This document shows, piece by piece, positions 22,036 through 34,386 of a DNA stretch of 64,000 nucleotides. The position numbers and the translations under genes are program-made. Positions within the stretch are counted from its first letter, which is position 1; each line of letters starts with the position of its first letter. Under the pieces are notes generated by a model. It saw only the letters and a list, made by a program, of their open reading frames with translations. It did not search any database and was not told where the DNA came from. Source of the DNA: Punica granatum (Eukaryota; Streptophyta; Magnoliopsida; Myrtales; Lythraceae); assembly GCF_007655135.1 (NCBI RefSeq), contig NC_045131.1, forward strand, positions 16,414,001-16,478,000. The letters are read 5' to 3'.

Positions 22036-23179
22036 TTCTTGCCACTGTAGCCCTTTATCCGGGATAGATTTGAGAAAAAAATTACAATTGTGGGATAGAT
22101 TTGAGAAAAAATTAAAATCATGGAATAGGTCTGGAGTCTACTTATGTTTCATTAACAGATAAATTGATGGCATGATAGATTTGAAACAAGATGTAAACCA
22201 TAGACCTTTTTGGATAATTTTTAAAGCATGAGATAAATTTGAAAAAAACAATAAAACCATTGAATATATAGCGTAATAACCTCATTAAAATAAAGTGGTA
22301 TGGCAATTTTCATTAATGAGAATCAATCTAATCAATTTTTTTGAGATAAGGGTGGTCCATGAGTCTACTATACAATAGAAAATCAATATAGATAGACAAG
22401 GTAAGTCCCACTGAGAAGGATTTGAAACTGGAATCTCTTTGTACCGAGTTGATAAATCATGCCACTGCACAAAACCTCCTTCGTCTAACACTAGCCTTAA
22501 GATTAAAAAAAACAATAAAAAACATAGAGTTGAATACTAACTAAAGCATTTTAAAAGAACCATGCTAGGCTAAACCACAAGTTTATTCTGAAGCACTCAA
22601 GAGATTACATAAAACAGTATTCCTATTTAACAAGCACTATGAACAACTGAATCTAGGAAATAAATGATATCAAAATATCCTAGTAAATCAAATCAAATTA
22701 CAGGAAACATTCTCGAAGATAATTACCCATTTTAGCGTAATTTTCCAACCAACTATTTCCCAAATAGTTGGATCTTTATATCTAACACTGCCGGCCCGGA
22801 AACGAAGAGATATAGAATACAGATGTGTGTTTCTGTATATCTTGGCGTATTATAACATGCCTCAATTACTAAGGAAAACATCCAAAACCATTTTGGGTGG
22901 AAAGTCGATCCACATTAGAAATTCAAATTAGGATCCAGTCGGTGGAATCAGTTCAGGTGATGTTCATATGGGAAAGCAAAACTTGCGGAGGAATCGATCA
23001 ACAGTAATCTCATTTTCCGAAAGAGCGCTTGCAATCTTCCCTTCCTCAACAAAAGTTTTTTTGCTCGGATAAAACAAAATTATATAGCTGATAAAGCATT
23101 TGATAGGGACGCTTTAGTTAGTTGCCAGTATTATTAACGCAAATCCGGTCTCAAAGGCCAACCCTGAAATTATGATCAA
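22036..23179. other. Inner end of arm beta, no gene seen apart from the SINE
   Basis: 22500-23179 has no coding pattern. Mirrored at 46314-47000. Arm homology ends at ATGATCAA (23179). Confidence 0.4.
22338..22487 (-). mobile_element. tRNA-derived SINE, family 2, second member (left arm)
   Basis: On the minus strand: TTGTGCAGTGGCATG (A box), CAGTTTCAAATCC (B box), CTCAGTGGGACTTACC, ending near CCACCCTTATCTC and an A run. The A-box/B-box spacing fits a tRNA-derived SINE. Confidence 0.6.
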
Positions 23180-23560
23180 ATAGTATGGCGCTACGGTATG
23201 GGCCATGTGACCACGGCCACACTCCCTATGGCAGTTGGCCATCGGCATTCTCCCCAAGGGACTTGGCCAAGGCTGCGCTCCTTGCAGGAGAGTTGTCGGC
23301 CACCCTCACCATCCCTCTCGGGATTCGGCAAAGTAGAGTCACAACCAAGAGTACGCAACTATCATGTACCTATACTACGTATGCAATATTTATCGTGAAG
23401 CACAAGTGATTTGGAGAAACACCATCACAAGGCAATGTACTGTATAACACTTGGAGAACCAACTGCAAGGCAACGAACTCATACCCAGGCGACATTCCTT
23501 TGATCTTGTTCCCTCAATTTCCATAGCAACCACTGAGTTGGCCGTACGAGGACCGAATAG
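23180..23560. other. Start of spacer 2, no confirmed gene
   Basis: GC-richer than its surroundings, with two overlapping open frames of 66-74 codons (from 23185 and 23198). Neither has a recognisable motif or signal peptide, so neither is called. Confidence 0.35.
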
Positions 23561-23731
23561 GACCCCCAACCCCCAATTTTGGCTTTTTCTATTGATTTCA
23601 AGCCGGCGGATGCTGCCAAGTCTTCATCGGAGCAGGTGGAGACATATCTGGAATTAGAGGACTCCATCACTAATGATGCAAAGGACTTGAATAAAGGTGA
23701 TAGATCAGTAGAACTTGTCAAAAGAATTTAA
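23561..23731 (+). other. Possible orphan exon fragment
   Basis: An open stretch without ATG, ending TAA near 23731, reads AFSIDFKPADAAKSSSEQVE and goes on as an acidic, coding-like sequence to ELVKRI. Composition suggests a former last exon, but no family is recognised and no acceptor site is assured. It lies just outside the inverted repeat. Confidence 0.25.
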
Positions 23732-23814
23732 ACTCTACTCCAGTTCATATTGAGCAAAGGCCTTTTGCGGCACTATGGTTCAATGTCAAAACAATTAATA
23801 TTAAGAAACATGGG

Positions 23815-23965
23815 ATGGCCTTAAATGGCTCGGTACTTATTCTCCTTAACTAAGGTCTCAGGTTTAAAGTCTCTTGAATGATAAAATCCACCCTGGTGGG
23901 TCGATTCTGCTCGAACTGAATTAGTTATGGCTCATTATACTTCCGGATATCGGGGTGCAAATCGA
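23815..23965 (+). mobile_element. SINE (Au-SINE-like) in spacer 2
   Basis: AATGGCTCGGTAC (A-box-like), CAGGTTTAAAGTCTC (B-box-like), then GCTCGAACTGAATTAGTTATGG and CTTCCGGATATCGGGGTGC, the order seen in plant SINEs whose 3' part carries a GAACTNAATTAGT motif. Ends not defined. Confidence 0.5.
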
Positions 23966-24765
23966 AAGCAGCTAATATTAATGATATGCTAACAAAAAAT
24001 TAAGTTGTAATCTTAAAGGTGGTAATAGTAGTCGACCCTCTCGTGTAGTCAATTAGGGATTAATTGCGCCCTAAATTTTGATAACCACCTCTTTGTGATA
24101 ATCAGGAAATCTTTATTAATGGAAGTATAACACTTGTTACTTTGCATGTAAATCAAATTATTTAAGTGTAAAATTGCTTCAGTGATAAAAATAACCCATC
24201 CTTTTGCATTAAGTATTTTGTAAGACCATAAAAAGTGCAGCTAAAATAGGACAGTATCGAAGCTACTTAAGGCAAACAATTTTGCTGTTGACACATTTAA
24301 ACGGAAAGCAAGAGTTAAAATGCAAGCAAACAAGAGAGGGAGTTCGGTGTAATGATCGACACAGCCCTCCTCTTGAACAAGAGGGTCTGAGTCGAGTTCT
24401 CACCAGTAGGATTCTAGTCTTCATGCCCTTTAAAATCCCCTTCCGTATCCCCTTCTCTACTTATGGGACTTGTTTGTTACCGGAAAAAGAAATGGCAGCA
24501 AAATATAAATTCCGGATCCACTTCCTTTGCAAGGCGGCCTCCAGGCCCCTACAAAATTGTCCAACTTTTCAACTTAAAAGGAACTACCAGGAACCGCAAA
24601 TCTTATTCATCCAAAAAAAGAAAAAGAAAAAGAAAAAAAACAGACACGCAAATCTTGCGAATAAATCAAGAAATCGGTTATAAATTCACAACTCCAAATG
24701 TGAACATCGTATCAGAAACAAAATAACTCCTCACAAGTAGTAGTAAAATTGACGCTCCCAAACAC
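23966..24765. other. Upstream of the paralogue, no gene seen
   Basis: 24282-24683 is open in frame for 133 codons but is AT-rich, runs into A-tract sequence (24616-24642), and precedes the TATA box; not called. From about 24550 it is related to the upstream region of copy 1. Confidence 0.4.
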
Positions 24766-24772
24766 TATAAGA
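24766..24772 (+). promoter_or_regulatory. TATA box of the paralogous gene
   Basis: TATAAGA within AACACTATAAGAGGCACCATTTG, conserved with the copy 1 promoter except for A to G; 102 bp from its end to the ATG. Confidence 0.65.
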
Positions 24773-24874
24773 GGCACCATTTGCCTACTCCCTCGAGCCA
24801 TCAAAACAACTTAGAACTGATCTATATATATCTGCTCCATTCTCCAGAAGCCCTAGTGTACCCCAATACCAAAC

Positions 24875-25291
24875 ATGTCTAGAACAGTCTATCTAGTTGT
24901 GCTCATTGGGCTGGTGTCGGCTGCGGCTGCGGCTGCGGATTTTGCGACAAAACTTCCACATTTCCGGCACAAGCGGCCCCATGAGCACATGCCACCAGGG
25001 GAAGCTCCGAGGCCCCACTGGCCCTTCCCTGAGCACAAGCCACCCCATGATCACAAACATGGTCCTCGCTCCAAGCCCGGTCCATTTGCCCAACCTCCAA
25101 GGATGGCTGGAGCACCGGACCACATGCCTCACCATCACAACCACCACGGCCACCATCCTGCTGGTAGCGCACACCCTCCCATGGCCCACACATACATCCA
25201 CTTCACCACACACCACTTCAGGAGCACCTGGCACCGGCCTATTAGAACTGCGGTCAGAGAAATGAGAGATAATCAAAAAATAGTTTATTAG
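24875..25291 (+). CDS. Secreted His/Pro-rich small protein, diverged tandem paralogue
   Basis: 138 residues, no intron. Signal peptide MSRTVYLVVLIGLVSAAAAA, then a mature His/Pro-rich chain aligned with copy 1 (PHFRHKRPHEHMPP, GAPDHMPHHHNHHGHH). From about residue 103 it departs from copy 1. An internal stretch present in copy 1 is missing, and the DNA that encodes copy 1's LAPAY and stop (CTGGCACCGGCCTATTAG) is retained but read in another frame as TWHRPIR. The frame then continues 14 codons past the old stop, ending DNQKIVY. Either this is a functional variant with a new C-terminus or a gene beginning to decay. It has no mirror copy in the window. Function unknown; no cysteine. Confidence 0.75.
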   Translation: MSRTVYLVVLIGLVSAAAAAADFATKLPHFRHKRPHEHMPPGEAPRPHWPFPEHKPPHDHKHGPRSKPGPFAQPPRMAGAPDHMPHHHNHHGHHPAGSAHPPMAHTYIHFTTHHFRSTWHRPIRTAVREMRDNQKIVY

Positions 25292-25484
25292 AATGCGAGC
25301 GAATTATTACACCTTATGCGATTTTATCATGCGCCAGTTTTACACATTGATTCATGTTTTGAGAATAAAAGAAAATACATTGCTTCTGTATTCCTCTATG
25401 TCATTATATTTGTTGTGTTCAGAAATCTATAATGTTTTTATTGTTCTATGTGTCACAGAGAGCATTGATCTTATAGTTAGCTCT
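25292..25484. other. 3' flank of the paralogue
   Basis: AT-rich; the first 90 bases still resemble the 3' flank of copy 1 (ATGCGATTTTATCATGCGCCAGTT with ATGCCATTATCATGTGCCAGTT). No gene seen. Confidence 0.4.
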
Positions 25485-25865
25485 CTCTCTATAAGAGAGG
25501 GGTCCAGGGGTGACCCGAAAAATGACATGGGGCGAACCATTTGTGTGGTTGCCCTAGGTCTCTTGACCCATCTCCTAAACCCATATGAAAGGGTTGCCTA
25601 AGGTCAAGTTGGGATAGGCTGGCGACCCCTTTCGGAATGGGTTGCCATAGACCCGACCTAAAGTGACCCATAATGGTGGGTCGGGAGAAAAAGGGCGACC
25701 AAGGCGTACCTGAGCCAATCCAATTTTGGGTTGGCAAAGCCATGGTTTGGCCGACCCAAAAAAATTTGGGTTGATCAAAGAGAATCCAGGCCGACCCAAT
25801 TTGGGTCAGAAAAGCCATGGTTTGACCGATCGAAAGTTTTGGGTTGGCCCAGGCATAATACATAT
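25485..25865. repeat. GGGTCG/GGGTTGG-rich degenerate repeat block
   Basis: Many copies of GGCCGACCCA, TTTGGGTTGG, GGGTCGGG and related words in both orientations, similar to 3035-3365. Probably subterminal repeats of a DNA transposon; ends not found. Confidence 0.5.
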
Positions 25866-26278
25866 GTATATAGCTCGTCAAATGACAACACGTTATTAGC
25901 TGGTTGTCAGTCCACGACAACAAATAGCGAGTGCCACTGTCAGTAAGTTACAGCAGATTACCCAATTCCAGCAAGTTAATAGCTTGTTATTAGTATATGA
26001 GAAAGCAAATTTGCATTCGAATTCTGTTAACAAGCTGAAAACCAAATTGCAAATGGACAAATATAATTACACATGAATCAAATTGACAACTCTTATCCAA
26101 TTATGGCCAATGTAGTATTACATGATACTGCATTAGTCATAAGAACGGAGAGATCGGTCTTCCCCTTGATGAGGGAGGACATAAGGTCGAGCGTCGAGAT
26201 GGAGTTTGAGGAGGACAAGGAATCCATAACATTGGAGGGGCTGGTCAGAGATGGATTCCGGCGACGGCAAAAGGGGAG
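25866..26278. other. Intergenic, no gene called
   Basis: A 79-codon acidic open frame at 26073-26312 has no recognisable domain and runs into the duplicated segment, so it is not called. Confidence 0.35.
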
Positions 26279-27517
26279 CAAAAAAATCATGGGCTGGAAA
26301 GTGGAAATTTGAAATTCTAAGTCAAAAATTTTGAGCGGATAGGCAAAGGGTACCTTGGCGACTACTAAACGCGGGTCACCCTAGTTCCCTTTCAAAAAAT
26401 GCAGTTTCCTTTCTTTCTACTTCTTCTTATGCTGACAGCAATTATTACCTATTGTCAATACTGAAACAACACATTTTGAATATAATAGGCTTATTCCAAC
26501 CTTCAGAAAAAGGGTCGTCATATATATATATTGTACGGACCTGAATGTGGACTCTCGTCGGGACCCGCATGTGCGCTTTTGAATAGCGCAACTTGAGAGT
26601 GTCCACCTTCCTGGGTATGCATGACGGACACGCGTGAGAAGGAGTCTCCACTTATCATTTTACAACTCAGAGGTCGATGGCCGATAAGTTACCCTGGTCT
26701 AGGGGTATGGAACACCTAATTTTGCTAAGGCATTGATCTATGTGGAACCGAAAAGTCCGAGTTCGGGGGTTCATGTTACATGCGGGCCTATATTCCGCAC
26801 GTCCTTTCGATACTCTGGTTTGCTAGGCTTGCATGTTTTAATTATTTATCGCGCGAATTAGGTTGTGCTTGGCTAACACATTTTGACACCATAAATTCGA
26901 TGAATTAAACAATGTCGGTTGAGAAGCCAAGAGAGAAAGTAAACCCGTATGTCGGGGAATTGGTTCACAATCTTACGTTACAACTCATCAAACCATGGAG
27001 GTTGAATCCCTACGTGAACAGAACCGCGAGATCTTGGGTTTACTTTCCTTTGAGCAAGCATTAAACCGATTTGAATGATTCGATTCTCGGATCGTTTGCT
27101 CGCCAACTGAGATTCTTACAGAATGAATATACGAGATAAAATCCTTACAATGTGCTCTCGAAAATAATACAACCAAACAAAATTACAAATGATTGAATCT
27201 CAGTCAGCTCGCATTCAGTTATTATCTCTAACTCATCGTGAGTTTAGGGAAAAACCGAAAAAACTAAAATTTAAATACGCTCTCACTGAATAGGGCGTTG
27301 GACTATGTGAGTGATGATTAGGTTGTTGAACCCAAGTGATATTTCGTCCTAGGGATCGGGCTCGACCCACATGGTAAACAAGTGCAAGAAGATAACACGC
27401 ATCATGTGAATAACAGACAATGTGTTTGCTTCCACCGAATTTACGTGAATTAGCAAGTCATTAATCCGAGGTATTTTTGCATGCAAATCCTACCCTAGAC
27501 AAATAGACGCGTGCTAA
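26279..27517 (+). repeat. Large tandem duplication, unit 1 (LTR 5' part plus flank)
   Basis: Starts at AAAAAAATCATGGGCTGG, includes about 250 bp of host flank, then the first ~985 bp of the long LTR (start TGTACGG at 26532), and ends at CGCGTGCTAACAT. Nearly identical to 27589-28829. Confidence 0.9.
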
Positions 27518-27588
27518 CATCTACGGCGGGGGAGGGAAGGAAGAGAAGGGGGTGAGTGAAAGGGAAGGGGAAGGGGGGTTGAACAACC

Positions 27589-28829
27589 AAAAAAATCATG
27601 GGCTGGAAAGTGAAAATTTGAAATTCTAAGTCAAAAATTTTGAGCGGATAGGCAAAGGGTACCTTGGGCGACTACTAAACGCGGGTCACCCTAGTTCCCT
27701 TTCAAAAAATGCAGTTTCCTTTCTTTTCTACTTCTTCTTATGCTGACAGCAATTATTAACCTATTGTCAATACTGAAACAACACATTTTGAATATAATAG
27801 GCTTATTCCAACCTTCAGAAAAAGGGTCGTCATATATATATATTGTACGGACCTGAATGTGGACTCTCGTCGGGACCCGCATGTGCGCTTTTGAATAGCG
27901 CAACTTGAGAGTGTCCACCTTCCTGGGTATGCATGACGGACACGCGTGAGAAGAAGTCTCCACTTATCATTTTACAACTCAGAGGTCGATGGCCGATAAG
28001 TTACCCTGGTCTAGGGTATGGAACCCCTAATTTTGCTAAGGCATTGATCTATGTGGAACCGAAAAGTCCGAGTTCGGGGGTTCATGTTACATGCGGGCCT
28101 ATATTCCGCACGTCCTTTCGATACTCTGGTTTGCTAGGCTTGCATGTTTTAATTATTTATCGCGCGAATTAGGTTGTGCTTGGCTAACACATTTTGACAC
28201 CATAAATTCGATGAATTAAACAATGTCGGTTGAGAAGCCAAGAGAGAAAGTAAACCCGTATGTCGGGGAATTGGTTCACAATCTTACGTTACAACTCATC
28301 AAACCATGGAGGTTGAATCCCTACGTGAACCAGAACCGCGAGATCTTGGGTTTACTTTCCTTTGAGCAAGCATTAAACCGATTTGAATGATTCGATTCTC
28401 GGATCGTTTGCTCGCCAACTGAGATTCTTACAGAATGAATATACGAGATAAAATCCTTACAATGTGCTCTCGAAAATAATACAACCAAACAAAATTACAA
28501 TGATTGAATCTCAGTCAGCTCGCATTCAGTTATTATCTCTAACTCATCGTGAGTTTAGGGAAAAACCGAAAAAACTAAAATTTAAATACGCTCTCACTGA
28601 ATAGGGCGTTGGACTATGTGAGTGATGATTAGGTTGTTGAACCCAAGTGATATTTCGTCCTAGGGATCGGGCTCGACCCACATGGTAAACAAGTGCAAGA
28701 AGATAACACGCATCATGTGAATAACAGACAATGTGTTTGCTTCCACCGAATTTACGTGAATTAGCAAGTCATTAATCCGAGGTATTTTGGCATGCAAATC
28801 CTACCCTAGACAAATAGACGCGTGCTAAC
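27589..28829 (+). repeat. Large tandem duplication, unit 2
   Basis: Second copy of the same 1.24-kb segment (LTR start TGTACGG at 27844), with a handful of single-base changes. Between the units is a 71-bp purine-rich filler (27518-27588) found in neither flank. After unit 2 the LTR continues uninterrupted into arm alpha'. Confidence 0.9.
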
Positions 28830-31800
28830 ATTTTAGCATTCGGCTTTATTTTGAGAACTTGACATATCAGGTATTCGTAATCAAGTCTCGTGTGTGTAAA
28901 TTGCTTTTACAGTGGTTCGGTGTCGTAACACTGAAATTACACTGAATTCATCCAAATTTGTATTTTGACTATAGATTTGGAACCAAGAGTTCCACCTAAC
29001 CATTTTCTAACATTCGATTAGATCAAGTGAAATGATTAGTCAGGTAATTATGTTTTGATACAGAATACTCGACTAACGCCCTAAACTATGATAGGATGAC
29101 AGAAACTCATCAGTGGGAATAAAAAGGGGCTATGCAGATGAACCTGCATTTGAACAGGTAGCCCGTTCCTATTCCGATACCGTCGTGTTTCTGTCAAACT
29201 AACCCTAGGATGTAGCCAAATTACAAAATGACACTTCTGCCCTTGACTTGAAAATTTGTTTTCAGAAAAAGGAAACAATGCAATGGGGACCAATTCGGCC
29301 TGTAACCGGCGCCGACCAATTCCTTCAATTTTTCAGAGTTATGTGAAAATCCCATAAAAGCCGAAGATTCGGTCGATCTGTCCGGAAATGATCTAGAAAG
29401 AACTTCTGTATTCCGGCCTGAATTACCTTAAATCAGGCAAAACTCAAGTCAAAACTCAATTCCTAGACGTCCATGTTACATCGTATTGCGCGTCTCGGAT
29501 TTTAAAGTATGAGAATTTTCAAAAGGGCATTAACATCGTTTTGTAATTCGTCGACGCGAGTTACAGATTAATGTCTAATTCGTGCAAGATTGTTAAAGTC
29601 GAATGAATTAACCGTGTGAGCGTCTCGATTAACCCGTTCGTGAAATTAACACTTAAGGATTATTGCCGAATGCATTAATTTGTTGAAAAACGATTCGTGA
29701 CTCGGTGACCAAGACGGTTCCATAAGGATCGAGGATAATTTGGTCAAATGACCGAAACTATCTTCGGAACCGAATGGACCCAAAAGAGTCACTGATACTC
29801 AAATCCAGGCATATTGCTTGATAAAGACATTTTTTAACGTGTGATTTGTGAAGATATGGAGATTACAATTGCACACAATCCGAGAAAAAGATTTCAAACG
29901 GGATAAGGAAACCAAATTCGACTCAAGAGGGTCTCGACCTCTTCCCCTTGAGGATTGCCGAGAGCTCTATTGACTCAAATAGAGTCTTGAATGGTTTCCT
30001 CGTCCCATTTTGGTTGTTTTCTCGTATGTTCGAACAATAAGCATGATAAATAACACGTGTTTTAACAAAAATCGGTATTGCCATGGGTTTAATAACACAT
30101 TCAAACATGCAAAACTGCACAAACATATTATTTAAGGAAACGATAAATGCATGCGGGAAAACACGATGAAACTCGGGAATCAAACTTGGATCGGGTCAAG
30201 AAGACCATTCCTTGCCCGAAAAGAGCAAAAGAGCATTCGATCACCTCTCTTGGAGGCAAACCCGTGAACTCTTTTGCCTTTCTCGGGTCGGAATGTTCTT
30301 CTCAACTACGATTCAAATGTTTCCCGACATGTTGATATGTTAACCGATGATAAACATGCATAATATAACATGAAAATGCATAAAAATGTAATCTTGCAAA
30401 TGATATATGCTTAAAACACCATATTATTTCATAAACATACAAGAAATGTAAAAAAACCTAACTCCCCTAAGTCGAGAATGGTATACCTAGCCACGAGATA
30501 TGAGGAAAGAGTCGGGGAAGGGTTCAAGAGCCAGGTGACTCGGTTATGCACAAAGGAGAGTGCTTAGGTGCACTTGCAAGGATGATCGGGCGGCTGGAGC
30601 AAGCAGCAGGGGTGCTGGAGGGCGTCAGGCGTGTGGCTGGACGTCCAGGAGTGCAGTCTAGCGCGCAGGGCAAGGGCGGGCAAGCTAGATGTTGGGGACG
30701 TGCGGACGTGCATGCATGCAGGGGACGTCCGGGGAGCACAGGTGCAGGAGCGCGCGCGGTGACGGACGAGCGGGAGCTAGCATGCAGACGGATGTGCAGA
30801 GCGGATGCACGTGGGCATCACCGAGTGTCTGGACGCAGAAGTTGGTGACGGGTGCACTGTTCACTCGAGAGCACGAGTTGAACATGAAACGACTAAATCG
30901 ACCCGAAATGATGAGTAAACGACTTCAAATTAAAAATCTGAGTTCAGAAATGAACTCCTTGGGTCCAAGACATGTGAGCCATGAAGTTTGGAAAATTTTA
31001 TATAAGTCGGAATAGTGAACACCATGGATTCCAACTTAAGCTCTAAGGATTTTTGCTTGGATTGGGTTGCGGTTTTGCTACAGGAGGTAAGGGAGAATTA
31101 AGAGCATTCCTAGAGGGAGAAAGCTAGTGAGAGTATGCAAGAGCAAAAGTCATTAGCTTAATAACTCTTGAGCAATATATGGGCAAACTTAATGGACAAT
31201 TAAGCAAACAAAGCACACTTATCCCCTTGATTAGCAAAAGTCAGTTTTGCTAATGAGGATGGGGATGAATATGAGCCAAGTATCTTGATGAAGATGAGCC
31301 AAAATGCATTAATGGACTTGGATGTGAAGTTAGAGTGCAATCTTGGAAGACTTAGATATTTTTGGGGCAAGTGTGCAAGAGAGCAAGGAGAGGGTGGTAA
31401 TGGCAAGTAAGGGCAGCCCGTGGGTCCCACGGCCCAAGAAGAAAAACTGGGAGAAAGCTCGGGTCTCGATTGGTTGCGTATTCGAAGCTCGTGGTTCAAA
31501 TTGAACATCGAATTGTCGATATACGCGAGAAAACGGATTTAATGAGCTCAAGATCAACACTTTTCGTGGGAAAATGCCTTGGGTCCGTACGATGCTCGGA
31601 AGCCGGTTTTGCTCGTTTCAGGTAACCAGAGCGAAGTTAACCGCTTCTGACAGCATATCTTGTATATGTATCCCACGTTGGTCATTTTAACATAAATTGT
31701 CAGATAACGTAAACAATTGACCCTTAAGTCGGTAATGCAAATGTGGAGCCGGAGACGTTCTAAGAGTCCGAAACTGGATTTCTCAGATTGCTTTCTGAGT

Positions 31801-33869
31801 TGGTTGGGCGATTCAGAGATCACTGTGATCTCTGTTTGTCGAGATTGGACTTCTAAGGACTTGAAAAGTGCATTTGAGACCTTTAAAGCACTGCTCGGGA
31901 GGCCTAGATGAATTGTGAAATTCAATCTGACGATTCCACATTAAGCCTTGGAATGGCTAGCACTGTGTAGGGTAGGCATCTGGCATCAAGTTTCCACAAA
32001 AAGAACCTCCGGATATGGATTTCCACTGAAAATGGCCTTTTATGCTCATCGGAGGTTACTCAGGAAATTGAAAAGGGTTTTGCTGTCTGTTTTGCCCAAT
32101 TGCATCTATCCGCTGGAGTTTTCAGGGCAATGCAGAGTCAACTTCGTTTGCCATTATTCCGTCAGACCAATCTCCGGTTTGCGCACCCGAATTTCGTCTC
32201 TTCGGGGCACGCATGCGCGCGCCTAAATGCAACGCGGCTTGGGAGTGTCCACCTTCCCTGGGACACGCGACGGACGCACATGAGAAGGAGTCGCCACTAC
32301 CTGTTTACGACCCGAAGGTCGAAGGCCGGTGAGTCGCCCGGGTCTAGGGGTATGGATACACCTAGTATGCTAAGGCAATGGTCTTGTACGGAACCGGAAA
32401 TTCCGAATTCGGGGGTTCTATTACGTGTGGGCCTATATCCCACACGCCCTTTCGGTACTCTAGCTTGCTAGGCTTGCCATTTTATTTATTTACCGCATGA
32501 TTTAGGATTGCACTCGACTCGCACGTTTTGACATCGTAAATTCGAAAAAACACTTAAACCGTCCACTCTCCGACCGGGATTATTACATGAATAAATATAC
32601 ATCATAAACCCTTACATTGTTCTCTCAAATAAATAAAAAAATCAAACTACAATGACTAAATCCCGGTCAATTCGCATTCGGCCATTATTTCACTCATGCT
32701 CACCGTATGGTTTTGGGAAAGACCGAAAATTAAATTAAATGTGCACTCGGTGTATGGGGGCATTGGACCCCATGATCGACGGTTATGGGCGTTGGACCCA
32801 GTGTGAATCGAGTCCTAAAAGATCGGGCTCGATCAGCATAACAAAAAAAAGTGCAAAAATATAACAGGCAAGCTCAAATAAACAAACAATGGGGTTTCTT
32901 GTTATCGCCGAATTTACGTGAATTAACTGATTATTAACCGGGGTATATTGGCATGCAAATTCTACCTTAAAACAAATAAAAAGGATGATGGATAGGGTAT
33001 GTAGCATTCAACATTATTTTAACGGACCCGACAAACATGATGTTGTAGTCAAGTCCTGGATGTGTGTGTTGTTTTTAGAATTTTATGTATTATGACAATG
33101 TAGCTTTTACAGATTAAGGGTATTTTTGTCTAAAACCCGAATCCTAGCCCTTTACTCAACTATTTGCCCATGTTTAATTAAGCCGAGTTTGTGATTAATT
33201 TTTTTTCGTGTTTTGACCCATTCTAAGCACAAACTTACCCTAGGGTGATGACAGATCAAGAACCGGTAATCATGCCCTTGAAACAGAAAATATGTGTGTG
33301 TATGGAAAGTCGAGATTACGTGACACGTATCTCGGTACTTTTAAAATTGTGAATTTTAAAAGAGCATGACTACAGTTTTTGAACTGGCAACGCGATTATA
33401 GATTATTAACCGATTCGTGCAATTCACTTAAAAGAGGTCAAATGATTTTAACTTAGCCAAATTCATCGTCCTAATTACCCCGTGTGTGGAATATTTTAGG
33501 TTAATTAGAAATTTGTCGAATGCTTTAGTTTACGAATTTTGAGTCGTCGGAATAGCCATTAATTGACCGTCCGATAACTCTAATTTCCGATCTTATCACA
33601 TATAATTACAAAATAAAATATTTAAATGGGGCACATACATTGTCGATGGGTGATCCAAGTAAGAAAGGGTCGGATACTTTAAAAAATGTCAAGGGGACTG
33701 AGTTGAACGATTGTAAAAGAGCAAGGACTGATTTGAAAATTCAGATGAAGTTTTAGGGACCAATTTGAAAATTATGAAAAATTGGGGACTGTGTAAAAAT
33801 TACTGAAAATGTCCCAGGACTTGTTTGAAACGAATTTGAAAATCAGGACTGATCTGAAAACGAAAAAAA

Positions 33870-34190
33870 TGGCCCTAGGACTAAATTGAAACAACTTGGA
33901 AAGTTCCTTGGGATGCTTGAAAAATTCTGAAAAATCCAGGACTGATTGGAAAATAGTAAAATGACTGGGACTTGATTGAAAAGAAATTTTGAAATTCAGG
34001 GAAGATCTGAAAAAGGTGAAAAATGGCCCCGGGACTAAACTGAAACAACTTGGAAAGTTCTTTGGGATGCTTGAAAAATTTTGAAAAATCCAAGGACTGA
34101 TTGAAAAATAGTAAAATGACCGGGACTTGATTGAAAAGAAATTTTGAAATTCGGGGCAGATCTAAAAAAAATAAAATAAATAAACTGCGT
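33870..34190 (+). repeat. Tandem repeat, about 155-bp unit
   Basis: Two consecutive copies starting GGCCCTAGGACTAAATTGAA (33871) and GGCCCCGGGACTAAACTGAA (34025), embedded in looser GGACTGATTTGAAAA-type repeats from 33690. Inside the nested solo LTR. Confidence 0.8.
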
Positions 34191-34386
34191 CCTCTGGACT
34201 GAAATGTGACAAAATGAAAAGTTCGTAAAATCGAGTTCGGGACAAATCCGATCACCCACACGACCAATGAACACTCATTTCACATTATATCCATCAAACA
34301 ATCATTAATATTCAGGAAAGGACCCCTAATCATGCCACTAAGTCGAGAATTTACCTAGTTCGGAAAGTTGTTGGGTTGTTGGGAGA

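Larger units (their letters stand above)
9255..23179 (+). repeat. Inverted-repeat arm beta (left copy)
   Basis: Reverse complement of 46314-64000. Position 9255 pairs with the last base of the window and 23179 pairs with 46314, after which the flanks are unrelated. Contains one copy of the His/Pro-rich protein gene, a gypsy coding remnant, SINEs, a foldback and a LINE RNase H remnant, all shared with the other arm. A 621-bp copia solo LTR and one extra unit of a 199-bp tandem duplication are specific to this arm. Confidence 0.93.

Noticed and set aside
24282..24683. 133-codon open frame upstream of the paralogue
   Set aside because: Runs through an A tract, overlaps another open frame and lies upstream of the TATA box; no domain or signal peptide.
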